A program made the position numbers and the translations under genes. Below, one piece after another: positions 50,786 through 59,201 of a DNA stretch of 64,000 nt. Under the pieces are notes generated by a model that was not told the DNA's origin, did not search any database, and saw nothing but the letters and a program-made list of their open reading frames with translations. Source of the DNA: Labrys okinawensis (GTDB taxonomy: Bacteria > Pseudomonadota > Alphaproteobacteria > Rhizobiales > Labraceae); the NCBI RefSeq assembly GCF_002982075.1, contig NZ_PUEJ01000015.1:1-64000 (forward strand), given 5' to 3'. Numbering within the stretch: position 1 is the first letter of the stretch; every line of letters starts with the position of its first letter.

Positions 50786-53355
50786 CGCGCCCTCCGTCCC
50801 TGCTGGGTCCGTCGCCCGATCACGGTGTCGACACCGATGGCGAGCAGGATGACGAGGCCATAGACCCCCTGCAGCCAGAGCGGATCGACGCGCACCAGCG
50901 TCAGGCCGTTCTGAATCACCAGGAGCGTCAGCGCACCGAGCGCGACGCCCAGCACCGTTCCGGCACCGCCCCTGATGGCGACGCCGCCCACCACCACCGA
51001 GGCGATCACGGTGAGTTCGAAGCCGAGCGCCACGCGGGCGTCGATGGTGGCATAGCGCGATGCCCACAAGGCGCCGTCGAAACCGGCGAGCAGGCCCGCC
51101 AGCATGAAGGCGCCGAGCACCAGTGCCGTGCGGCGGATGCCGATGAGGGCGGCTCCATCCGGATTGGAGCCGATGGCATAGAGCTCGCGGCCGAGCGGCC
51201 AGTGCTTGAGGATCGCGCCGATCGCAACCAGGCAGGCAAGGGCAATGAGGATCACGGCCGGAATGCCGGCGATACGGGCGCTGGTCATGTCGAGCCAGGC
51301 CTGCGGCACCTGGTCGGCGCTGATCTGGCGGCCGCCCGCCCACAGGCTGTTCAGCCCGCGGAAGACCGAGAGCGTGCCGAGCGTGACCACGATCGCCGGC
51401 ACGCGGCCAAGGGTCACCACCAGCCCGTTGAGCGCGCCGCAGGCGAGCCCGATGGCGCAGGCCGCGGCAGCGCCCAGAAGCACCGAGCTGTCGGGATAAG
51501 CGTGCATGAAGCTGGCGGCGCCATAGGCCGACAGGCCGATCACCGAGGCTACCGACAGATCGATGTTGCGCGTGAGCAGGACCAGCATCTGCGCCACGGC
51601 GACGATCATGAGGAGCGCCGCGTCCATGGCGATGGCCGTGAGATTCTCGGGGCTGACCATGCGCGGATTGAGGAACATCACCGGCAGGACCACGGCCGCC
51701 ATGGCCCCGACCAGCCCGACCTCGCGTCGGCGCAGCAGTGCCTTGAGCCAGGTACCCTCTGGCTCATCGCGCCTTGCAGCCTCTTCCCGCCGCGCCTGCG
51801 GAACCTCGCTGGCCGAGGCGCCGCCAGCGTCCGTGGCCGCACGGATTACCTTTTCCTGGTCGACCTCCCCACGTAAGAAGGCGCCGGTCATCCGGCCCTC
51901 GCGCAGCACGACGATGCGATCGCACATGCTCACCAGTTCCGGCAGTTCCGAGGAAATCAGGATGATCGCCAGGCCCTGCTGGGCGAGTTCCGCGATCATG
52001 GTATGGACTTCGGACTTGCTCTCCACGTCGATGCCCTGGGTCGGCTCGTCGAGGATGAGGAGCCTGGGCCGGGTGGCGAGCCATTTCGACAGCACCACCT
52101 TCTGCTGATTGCCGCCCGAGAGCGTCTTCACGGGCTGGTCGAAGCTGCGGAATTTCAGCTTCAGGCGCTTGAGATGCGGTTCGACCAGGGCCAGTTCCTG
52201 CCGCCGCATCACCAGCCCGGCCATCGTCGCCTTCTCGATTACCGGCAGGGACGCATTGTCGAGGATGGGAAAATCCATCACCAGGCTCTGGCCGAGCCGG
52301 TCTTCCGAGACATAGGCGATGCCGGCGGCCATGGCGGCGGGTGGATCGGCAAAGGTGACTGCCTTGCCTGCCATCTCGATGCGGCCGGCCGTCGGCTGGT
52401 CGATGCCGAACAGCACGCGGGCAATCTCGGTGCGCCCGCTGCCCACCAGCCCGCCGAGGCCGAGGATCTCGCCGGCCCGGACCGTGAAGGAGACGTCCTC
52501 GAACGCCCCTTCGCGCGACAGGCCGGAGACGGCGAGCACTTCCTGGCCGGGCCTGGAGTCCCATTGCGGGTAGATGGCCTTGAGCGGCCGCCCGATCATC
52601 ATCTGCACGGCCTGGTCGCGGTCGAGCTCGGCCGCCCGCTTCACGCCGATCAGATGGCCGTCGCGCAGCACGGCGATGCGATCGGCGATCCGGTAGATCT
52701 CCTCCATGCGATGGCCGACGAACATCATCGCCACCTGGCGGGCCTTGAGATCGGCGACCACGGCGAAGAGACGCTCGACCTCGCGCTGGGACAGGGCCGC
52801 GGTCGGCTCGTCCATGATCAGCACCTTGGCGTTGACCGACAAGGCGCGGGCGATCTCGACGAGTTGCTGCTCGGAGGTGCGCAGTTCCTTCAAGGGATCC
52901 TCGGGCAGGCATTGCAGCCCGACCACATCGAGCAGGGCGCGCGCCTCCTCACGCATGCGTTCATAGTCGATGCGGGCCAGCGAGCGCCGCGGCATGTGGC
53001 CGACGAAGATGTTCTCGAACACCGTCAGGTCGCCGAACAGGCCGGGATGCTGATGCATCACCGCAATGCCGCGACGCTGGGCTTCGAGGGGGGACCAATG
53101 CTCCACCGGCTGGCCGCCGATGGTTACCGCCCCCTCGTCCGGCCTATAGACGCCGGCGAGCAGCTTGACGCAGGTGCTCTTGCCCGCGCCGTTCTCCCCC
53201 AGGAGCGCCAGCACCTCGCCCGGCAGGAGATCGAAACTGGCGTCGGAAAGGGCGATCGTTCCGCCGAAACGCTTGGAGGCCTTCACCAGCCCGGCAGCTG
53301 CGAGGGGAGTGGCGAGCGAGGCTCCGAAATCCTCATCGGCTAGGCCGTTCTTCAT
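50782..53355 (-). CDS. Sugar ABC transporter: ATPase fused to permease
   Basis: 857 residues from ATG 53355; a GTG four codons upstream (53367) is possible. Residues 20-520 are a double ATPase: Walker A LLGENGAGKS (51-60), signature ELRTSEQQL, Walker B VLIMDEPTAAL, then a second half with GLVGSGRTEI, LSGGNQQKVVLSKWL and LLILDEPTQGID. A short charged linker (about 521-545) leads to a complete permease of the BPD_transp_2 type with LTRNIDLSVASVIGLSAYG and VVVGGVAIRGGAGTVLG. Normally these are two genes. The second permease gene follows with overlap. Confidence 0.92.
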   Translation of the reverse strand: MKNGLADEDFGASLATPLAAAGLVKASKRFGGTIALSDASFDLLPGEVLALLGENGAGKSTCVKLLAGVYRPDEGAVTIGGQPVEHWSPLEAQRRGIAVMHQHPGLFGDLTVFENIFVGHMPRRSLARIDYERMREEARALLDVVGLQCLPEDPLKELRTSEQQLVEIARALSVNAKVLIMDEPTAALSQREVERLFAVVADLKARQVAMMFVGHRMEEIYRIADRIAVLRDGHLIGVKRAAELDRDQAVQMMIGRPLKAIYPQWDSRPGQEVLAVSGLSREGAFEDVSFTVRAGEILGLGGLVGSGRTEIARVLFGIDQPTAGRIEMAGKAVTFADPPAAMAAGIAYVSEDRLGQSLVMDFPILDNASLPVIEKATMAGLVMRRQELALVEPHLKRLKLKFRSFDQPVKTLSGGNQQKVVLSKWLATRPRLLILDEPTQGIDVESKSEVHTMIAELAQQGLAIILISSELPELVSMCDRIVVLREGRMTGAFLRGEVDQEKVIRAATDAGGASASEVPQARREEAARRDEPEGTWLKALLRRREVGLVGAMAAVVLPVMFLNPRMVSPENLTAIAMDAALLMIVAVAQMLVLLTRNIDLSVASVIGLSAYGAASFMHAYPDSSVLLGAAAACAIGLACGALNGLVVTLGRVPAIVVTLGTLSVFRGLNSLWAGGRQISADQVPQAWLDMTSARIAGIPAVILIALACLVAIGAILKHWPLGRELYAIGSNPDGAALIGIRRTALVLGAFMLAGLLAGFDGALWASRYATIDARVALGFELTVIASVVVGGVAIRGGAGTVLGVALGALTLLVIQNGLTLVRVDPLWLQGVYGLVILLAIGVDTVIGRRTQQGRRAR

Positions 53356-53414
53356 GACGCTGCCCACCGGCGACGACGCGACCGAGATACGCCCTCCATC
53401 ATCGTCCCCCCTTT

Positions 53415-53427
53415 AATTATTAAAGCA
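53415..53427. promoter_or_regulatory. Candidate ROK-regulator site before the ABC operon
   Basis: AATTATTAAAGCA, identical to the motif at 54797-54809. With flanking bases it reads TTTAATTATTAAA, a perfect palindrome around a central T. It lies 60 bases before the transporter start. Confidence 0.6.
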
Positions 53428-53474
53428 AATGGATATATCCATACCCCTGGACTGTCAAGCCTGCGGCCCCTCGC

Positions 53475-54755
53475 CTACCCCGCGCCGATATAGGCCTTCA
53501 GGCTGGCGCGACCGACGCCCGGCGCCTTGGCCTTTACCAGCGTGGCGCTGTCCGGCGCGAACATGGCGTAGAGCGGCAGGATGGCCGCGCCGATCGCCGC
53601 CGCCCGCGGCCCCATGGTGCCCACCTCGATCTCGGGCGCGAACAGGCCTTCGGGCACGATCGCCTGGAAACGGTGCGACACCGCCTCGACCGTCCGCTGC
53701 AGAATGGCCGCCGGCAGGATGCCGTCGATCACGATGCCCGAGACATCGACCACGGCGATGGCGCCGACGATGGCCTGGGCGAGCGCGTCGGCGCAGTCTT
53801 CGATCCACTCCCCCAGGAAAGGCTCGGCTTGCTGGCCGATCTCCGCCAGTTCGTGCGCCCGCCGGATCGGCACGCCATTCTCGCGCAAATGGTTGGTCAG
53901 CACATGGATCGAGGCCCGGCGCAGCAGGATCTCGAAGGGCCCTTTCGGCGGGGGCACGCTCGACAGCAGCGAAGGCGTCACCGGATAGGGACCGAAGGCG
54001 GCCGAATTGCCGTTCGGGCCGGTCTCCAGATTGCCATTGATGATCAGCCCCCCGCCGATGAAGGTGGAGATGAACAGATAGATGAAGTCGCGGACCTCGC
54101 GGCCCCGGCCATAGACCAGCTCGGCCGTCGCCGCGCCGGAGGCGTCGTTCTCGAAGAACAGCGGCAGGTCGATGCTGTCGCCCAGGGCCTTGGCAAAATC
54201 GAAATCCTCCCAAGCCTGGGTGATCGAAGCCGGCATGCCCAGTTCCTTGGTCCAGCTGTCCATGAAATAGGGCATCGCCACCCCGACGCCGACGACCCGG
54301 CTGCGCAGATCGGGCGCCAGGCCGGCCCGGAAGGTTCGGACATAGGCAGCCGCCAGCTCTGCCACCACCCGCGGCTCGGGATATTCGTATTCGCTGGTCT
54401 CCATGCGCAGGGTCCGGCCGGTGAAATCGACCAGCACGGCATCGAAGGCCCGCCGGCCGACATGCAGGCCGATCGAGAAGGCACCATCGGGCGCCGGCGC
54501 ATAGAGCGTGGAAGGCTGCCCCACCTGCCCGGCCCTCTTGCCTTCATGGCGGATAAGCCCAACCTCCTCGAGATGGTCGACGATGGTGGCCACGGCCTGG
54601 GGCGTGAGATTGGCCGAGCGGGCGAGTTCGGCCTTGGAGGCCTGGCCGAGGCGCTGCAGGGCCTCGAGCACCACACGCTCATTGTAGCGGCGCACCTGCA
54701 CGGAGTTGCTGCCCTTGCGGCTCGCGGGCGCGTTCGGCTGGGACATGATCGCCAT
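53475..54755 (-). CDS. ROK-family transcriptional regulator
   Basis: 426 residues. A winged helix-turn-helix at about 25-80 (ALQRLGQASKAELARSANLTPQAVATIVDHLEEVGLI) precedes an actin-fold sugar-binding ROK domain with VVGVGVAMPYFMD, FFENDASGAATAELVYGRGRE and LFISTFIGGGLIING. The cysteine-rich zinc motif usual in ROK proteins after the GGG strand is absent (TGPNGNSAAFGPY instead). GGAG lies five bases before the ATG at 54755. It directly precedes the sugar ABC genes on the same strand and probably represses them until sugar is present. Confidence 0.9.
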   Translation of the reverse strand: MAIMSQPNAPASRKGSNSVQVRRYNERVVLEALQRLGQASKAELARSANLTPQAVATIVDHLEEVGLIRHEGKRAGQVGQPSTLYAPAPDGAFSIGLHVGRRAFDAVLVDFTGRTLRMETSEYEYPEPRVVAELAAAYVRTFRAGLAPDLRSRVVGVGVAMPYFMDSWTKELGMPASITQAWEDFDFAKALGDSIDLPLFFENDASGAATAELVYGRGREVRDFIYLFISTFIGGGLIINGNLETGPNGNSAAFGPYPVTPSLLSSVPPPKGPFEILLRRASIHVLTNHLRENGVPIRRAHELAEIGQQAEPFLGEWIEDCADALAQAIVGAIAVVDVSGIVIDGILPAAILQRTVEAVSHRFQAIVPEGLFAPEIEVGTMGPRAAAIGAAILPLYAMFAPDSATLVKAKAPGVGRASLKAYIGAG

Positions 54756-54796
54756 CGTGCTCCAAGGAATGAAAGATCTTGAGCCGGAAAGTTCTC

Positions 54797-54820
54797 AATT
54801 ATTAAAGCATAATGCTTAAT
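54797..54820. promoter_or_regulatory. Candidate autoregulatory site of the ROK regulator
   Basis: AATTATTAAAGCA followed by TAATGCTTAAT: the motif shared with 53415-53427 continues into an imperfect palindrome ATTAAAGCAT/AATGCTTAAT (54801-54820). It lies about 45 bases upstream of the regulator ATG. Confidence 0.6.
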
Positions 54821-54864
54821 TATCAAGAGATGAGATGACTGGAGGGGGGATGCTCCCTGGCATC

Positions 54865-54932
54865 GCAGGCGTCCTCGCCTGCTCTTGAAATTGCGAGCTT
54901 GGAGGCGAGGAAGATGCAGGCGAGCGCGCCTA
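54865..54932. repeat. Nested palindrome element, core GCAGGCG (degenerate)
   Basis: Perfect hairpin GCAGGCGTCCTCGCCTGC (54865-54882) followed by TCTTGAAATT, the same trailing sequence as in other copies, then a decayed second half ATGCAGGCGAGCGCGCCT near 54914-54931. Confidence 0.7.
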
Positions 54933-55051
54933 TAGGCGCTAACGTAAGAACGGGGCGAAAGGGACTCGCACTAGCCTTATCTTCAATCCAATCATCTCGC
55001 CCGGCCCTTAAGTTGGCGCCCATGGGCGAGGAGGCCTGCGATCCCAGAAAC

Positions 55052-56140
55052 CTATCGAGCCGCCGTCTGTGCGTAGGCGCTGCCGAAGCGATTGGCGAGG
55101 AAAGCCGACAGCGCGATGTCCTCCTGGCGGATGAAGCCCTTCTGCGGCAGTTCACCCTGGACCAGCATGTCCAGCACGGCGCAGATGGCGGAGGCCGTCG
55201 TCACCTGGATGGCGCTGCGCAGCCGGGAGCCGACGCGGCGGTTGTAGATCTTGTTGGCATAGGTTTCCTGCACCAGATGGCCATGACGCTTGCCGCTGAC
55301 GGTGACGAAGATCACCACCACGTCCTGAATCGTCGCCGGCAGGGCATTTTCGAGGATGTACTTGAGCACGTCGCGGCGGTGCCTGAGATCGAGGTCGTTC
55401 AGCAGCGCCTTCATGATCGCCGCATGGCCGGGATAGCGGATGGTGCGGTAGTTCAGCGTGCGGACCCGCCCCAGATAGGTCTCGCACAGGCTGCCGAGCC
55501 CGCCCGAAGTGTTGAAGGCCTCGTAGGTGACCCCGTCGAGCGAGAACTCCTCACGCTCCTCCATCGCAGGCACCTCGACCCGGTGGCCGTCGACAATCGC
55601 CTCGCAGGGCTCGCAATATTCGTTGATGACGCCGTCGGTCGACCAGGTCAGGTTGTAGTTGAGCGCGTTGGAAGGATATTGCGGCAGAGCCCCGACGCGC
55701 ATGCGGATGGAATCGAGGCTGTCGAACTGCTGGGCGAGATCGTTGGCGACGATCGAGATGAAACCCGGGGCGAGGCCGCATTGGGGAATGAAGGCGCTCT
55801 TGGCCGAGGCGGCGAGATCACGCACCCGGCGCGTCGAGGCGACGTCCTCGGTCAAGTCGAGATAGTGGACATCGGCACGCGCCGCCGCCTCGGCGATACG
55901 GGTGGTGAGATGGAAAGGCGCGGCGCTGAGCACGGCATAGGCGCCGTCCAGGACGGTGCGCAGGGCCCGCTCGTCTTCGATGTCGAGTTCGCGCTGTTCC
56001 ACAGCCGCCGACAGCTCGGCCCCCTCCAGCTGCTCGGCCGACCGGTCGATCACGGTGACGTCATAGTCCCCGCTGACCGCCAGGATATCGGCGATGCAGG
56101 CCCCGATCTTGCCTGCTCCCGCCACTACGACCTTGCGCAT
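55052..56140 (-). CDS. Saccharopine dehydrogenase-family protein
   Basis: 362 residues from ATG 56140; a tandem ATG at 56143 leaves too little space after GAGG. The Rossmann loop is VVVAGAGKIGACIADIL at the N-terminus, followed by VLSAAPFHLTTRIAEAA and FIPQCGLAPGFISIVANDLA, as in saccharopine reductase/dehydrogenase (Lys9-like) proteins. The catalytic domain follows with FNTSGGLGSLCETY and TIRYPGHAAIMKAL. It may act in lysine degradation through saccharopine. It faces a divergent Lrp/AsnC gene across 135 bases, which probably regulates it. Confidence 0.88.
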   Translation of the reverse strand: MRKVVVAGAGKIGACIADILAVSGDYDVTVIDRSAEQLEGAELSAAVEQRELDIEDERALRTVLDGAYAVLSAAPFHLTTRIAEAAARADVHYLDLTEDVASTRRVRDLAASAKSAFIPQCGLAPGFISIVANDLAQQFDSLDSIRMRVGALPQYPSNALNYNLTWSTDGVINEYCEPCEAIVDGHRVEVPAMEEREEFSLDGVTYEAFNTSGGLGSLCETYLGRVRTLNYRTIRYPGHAAIMKALLNDLDLRHRRDVLKYILENALPATIQDVVVIFVTVSGKRHGHLVQETYANKIYNRRVGSRLRSAIQVTTASAICAVLDMLVQGELPQKGFIRQEDIALSAFLANRFGSAYAQTAAR

Positions 56141-56275
56141 CATGGGCCTCCCCTGTCGCGATTCCTGTCCAAGATCTCGTCAAAGAGCCTACGCCTGCCA
56201 CCCTTCCTTTCGAAGCCTGCATTTCGACGATATGCCGAACTTTCTTTGCACAATGCCGCACGATATAGCGTCACT

Positions 56276-56704
56276 ATGACGACACCCGCCGATGATGCCC
56301 TGATTGCCATCCTGCGCGAGAACGCCCGCGCCTCCACGGCCGAGATCGCCCGGCGTCTCGGCGTCTCCCGCACCACCGTGCAGAGCCGCCTCGCCCGCCT
56401 CGAACGTCGCGGCGTGATCGCCGGCTACACCATCCGGCTTTCCGAGGAGCATAGCCGCTCGCTGCTGCGCGCCCATGTGCTGCTCACCACCGTGCCGAAA
56501 CTGATCCGTCAAGTTGAAGCGGGCCTGCGCGAAATTCCCGCCGTGCGCACGCTGCATTCGGTCAGCGGCAATTTCGACATGATCGCGGTGATCGAGGCTC
56601 GTTCGGTCGGCGAGCTCGACGAACTCGCCGATCGCATCGGTGCGCTGGAAGGCGTCGAGCGCACCTCGACCTCCCTCATCCTGTCGACGCGGATCGAGCG
56701 TTAG
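56276..56704 (+). CDS. Lrp/AsnC-family transcriptional regulator
   Basis: 142 residues from ATG 56276. The helix-turn-helix is ALIAILRENARASTAEIARRLGVSRTTVQSRLARLE (about 9-45); the C-terminal RAM/AsnC domain has HVLLTTVPKLIRQVEAGL and VSGNFDMIAVIEARSVGELD, where amino acids bind at the dimer interface. The frame extends far upstream but that part is antisense to the dehydrogenase. Divergent placement beside a saccharopine dehydrogenase-like gene suggests control by lysine or a related amino acid. Confidence 0.92.
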   Translation: MTTPADDALIAILRENARASTAEIARRLGVSRTTVQSRLARLERRGVIAGYTIRLSEEHSRSLLRAHVLLTTVPKLIRQVEAGLREIPAVRTLHSVSGNFDMIAVIEARSVGELDELADRIGALEGVERTSTSLILSTRIER

Positions 56705-56898
56705 AGGATCGTGCCGGTAAGGGCCGGCTTTCGGCAAAAGCGATGCGGGAACAATGGATTGCAGCATTGGCCCCGATTCCGGCATCGCGTCCGACGCCGG
56801 GGAACGCGTCCCGGGCACCGACGGATATTCGGCGATCCGCGTTCAGTTTCGGTTCAGCCGCGATCGGGATGATGGCGGCCCAATCAAAAGAGGTCGCG

Positions 56899-58872
56899 AT
56901 GCTCCTGCGCAAAAAATTGATCCGTCTGGCTGGTACGCTGATGCTCGCCGTTTCGCCCACGGCGATCGTACTGGTGCAGACCGCGCTGGCGCAGGATGCC
57001 CAGGCGCCCACCACCGAAGCGCCCGCGCCGGGCGCCAAGCCCTCGGTCGAAGACATTCTGAAGCGCCACAAGAAGGGCGCCGGACAGGATGGCGAAGGCG
57101 CGCCGGCAAAACGGGCCGCGCCCGCCGAATCGCAGGACCAGGATGGCGGCGCTCCCGCCGCCAAACCGAAGCGGCAGAAGCCGAGCGACGAGCAGGGCGG
57201 CGCAGCGCCTGGTTCCGGCGCCGACGAAGCGCCCGCCGCCAAGCCCCGCCGCCAGAAGCCGACTCCCGATGCGGCCGGCCAGGAAGCGCCCGGCGAATCA
57301 GCGCCCGGCGAAACGAACCCCGCCGCGAAGCCCAAACGCCAGAAGCCGAGCCCTGATGCCACTCAGGAAGCTCCCGGCAAGCCGACCGCCGAAGAGCCGG
57401 CGCAGGAGGCCCCGGCCGCAAAGCCCAAGCGCCAGAAGCCCGCGGCTCCCGGCGAGACCACCGGACAGGACGCGCCGGCAGCAAAGCCGAACGCTCCCGC
57501 CCAGCCCGATGCGGATCAAGGCGGGGACACCTCCCAACCGCGTGGCAAGCGCCGCGACCGCATGCAGGGCCAGCCCGACACCGAGGGCACGCCGCAGGGC
57601 CTCGATGACGGCCAGCCGCAGGATCGTCCTTTGGACGGCCGCCCCGGCGGTCGCAACCAGCTCCCCGGCCAGGGAGGAATTCCGCTCCCGGCCGACGGCA
57701 CGCAACAGGGGCAGGAAAGCCGGCCGGGCCTTGCGCCTCCGCCGGGGAACGGCAGCCAGCAAGGCCAGGGCCGCCCCCTGCAGGGGCCGGTCGATCAGGC
57801 GGCGGAGCAGCGCGCCATCGGCCTTCTGGGCGACACCACGCCGCCTGACCGCCTCAACGACCAGCAATTGCGCCAGCGCCTCAACGTCTATCGCTCGGCT
57901 CTCGCTGCCGGAAACCTGTCGGAAGCCACAGAACAGGCCCTGATCCAGCGGCTGAACGGTGCGCGCGCCGCCCTGCGCAACCGCGTGGCGGACCAGGAAT
58001 ATGGCGGCGGGCAGCAACAGGACCAGAACGGGCGCGGTTCGCCCTTCGGCCGGTCGCAGTTCCGCCAGGATTCGCCCCGTCCCCAGGACATCCCCGCCAT
58101 CCTGGCGGACCGGCGTCCCTCCAACGTGCTGACCGTCGACCAGCTCAACCGGCGCATCCTGGTCTATCGCGATGCCGCCAACGACCAGCGCTACAGCCCC
58201 GAAGACCGCGAGGCCTTTGCCCAATATCTGCGGGACGACCGCAACGACCTGCGCCGTCGCCTGTTGAGCGACCGCGGCCAGCGCACCGATCGGCTGCGGC
58301 GCTATGAGGGCGAGGAACGCTTCGACATGGACATCAATCCGCGCGGGCAGCGCTATCAGAGCGTCTGGGCTGCGGAGGTCGACGACGACCAGATCGAGCA
58401 GCAATTCGCGGCCCGTCCGCTCAGGCCCCTGCCGCGACGCTGGGCGCGGTCCGAATTCCTTGCCCAGCCAGAAGCGATCATGGAACAGCCCGCCATCCGC
58501 CAGTCCATCCCCAGCGTCGAGCTGGACACCATCCGTTTCGGCTTCAACGAATCATTCGTGCGCGAGGAGGAGATCGCCAATCTCGACCGCATCGGCCGCA
58601 TCATCGAGCGTATCGTGGCCGCCCATCCCGATGAGGTCTTCGTGATCGAGGGCAATACGGACGCGGTGGGCGACGATGCCTATAATCTGCGCCTGTCCAA
58701 GGAGCGGGCCGAGGCGGTGAAGCAGGCCCTGACGCAATATTACGTGATCTCGCCCGACAATCTGGTCACGGCGGGGCTCGGCGAGCGCTATCTCAAGATC
58801 CCGACGCCCGAGCCCGAGCAGGAGAATCGCCGCGTGACCCTGCGCCGGATCACGCCCCTGCTGGAGAAATAG
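56899..58872 (+). CDS. OmpA-family protein with long proline/lysine-rich repeat region
   Basis: 657 residues from ATG 56899 with AAGAGG five bases upstream. A signal peptide (LAGTLMLAVSPTAIVLVQTALAQ, cut about 32) leads to a low-complexity region (40-330) containing the repeat AAKPKRQKP or AAKPRRQKP at about 87, 112, 142 and 172 and a decayed copy at 193. A middle glutamine/arginine-rich part follows, and residues about 540-650 are an OmpA C-terminal peptidoglycan-binding domain with IRFGFNESFVREEEIANLDRI, IEGNTDAVGDDAYNLRLSKERAEAV and NRRVTLRRI. It probably tethers the outer envelope to peptidoglycan. The basic repeats could span or bind the periplasmic wall. Confidence 0.85.
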   Translation: MLLRKKLIRLAGTLMLAVSPTAIVLVQTALAQDAQAPTTEAPAPGAKPSVEDILKRHKKGAGQDGEGAPAKRAAPAESQDQDGGAPAAKPKRQKPSDEQGGAAPGSGADEAPAAKPRRQKPTPDAAGQEAPGESAPGETNPAAKPKRQKPSPDATQEAPGKPTAEEPAQEAPAAKPKRQKPAAPGETTGQDAPAAKPNAPAQPDADQGGDTSQPRGKRRDRMQGQPDTEGTPQGLDDGQPQDRPLDGRPGGRNQLPGQGGIPLPADGTQQGQESRPGLAPPPGNGSQQGQGRPLQGPVDQAAEQRAIGLLGDTTPPDRLNDQQLRQRLNVYRSALAAGNLSEATEQALIQRLNGARAALRNRVADQEYGGGQQQDQNGRGSPFGRSQFRQDSPRPQDIPAILADRRPSNVLTVDQLNRRILVYRDAANDQRYSPEDREAFAQYLRDDRNDLRRRLLSDRGQRTDRLRRYEGEERFDMDINPRGQRYQSVWAAEVDDDQIEQQFAARPLRPLPRRWARSEFLAQPEAIMEQPAIRQSIPSVELDTIRFGFNESFVREEEIANLDRIGRIIERIVAAHPDEVFVIEGNTDAVGDDAYNLRLSKERAEAVKQALTQYYVISPDNLVTAGLGERYLKIPTPEPEQENRRVTLRRITPLLEK

Positions 58873-58877
58873 GAGAA

Positions 58878-59004
58878 GTCATCCCGGACGCGCCGCAGCA
58901 CGAAGTGGTGCGGTGCAGATCCGGTACCGCAAGACCGGAAGACTCCGTTCGGTACGGCCCGCGCCTGCGGTTCGGCTTTGCATGCTGCACCGCAGGCGGG
59001 ATGA
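58878..59004. repeat. Intergenic repeat, GTCATCCCGGAC family
   Basis: GTCATCCCGGACGCGCCGCA at one end, GCAGATCCGGTACCG inside and CCGCAGGCGGGATGA at the other end. Third copy of the family at 13426 and 19229. The whole gap 58873-59201 (329 bases) contains otherwise only the lysC upstream region. Confidence 0.82.
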
Positions 59005-59201
59005 TCGCATCGCCATCCTTTCGCTTGCCATCCTCGGCCCTTTCGCTTAAATCCCGCGGCGCGGTGGCCGCAGGTCTCCGCATCTCCTCGCCTCATGCAA
59101 ACAGCCACGGCCGGGACCGTATCCTGGCCCGCTTTTGTGCGGCGTCCCTCATCGAGAGCGTCTTACCAACGTTCGAGAGTTCATCGGAGCCTAGTGGCCG
59201 T

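Noticed and set aside
49775..51343. 522-codon frame extending the permease gene upstream
   Set aside because: The first 186 codons are an alternative frame of the ATPase-permease fusion; the ATG at 50785 with ATGA overlap is the real start.
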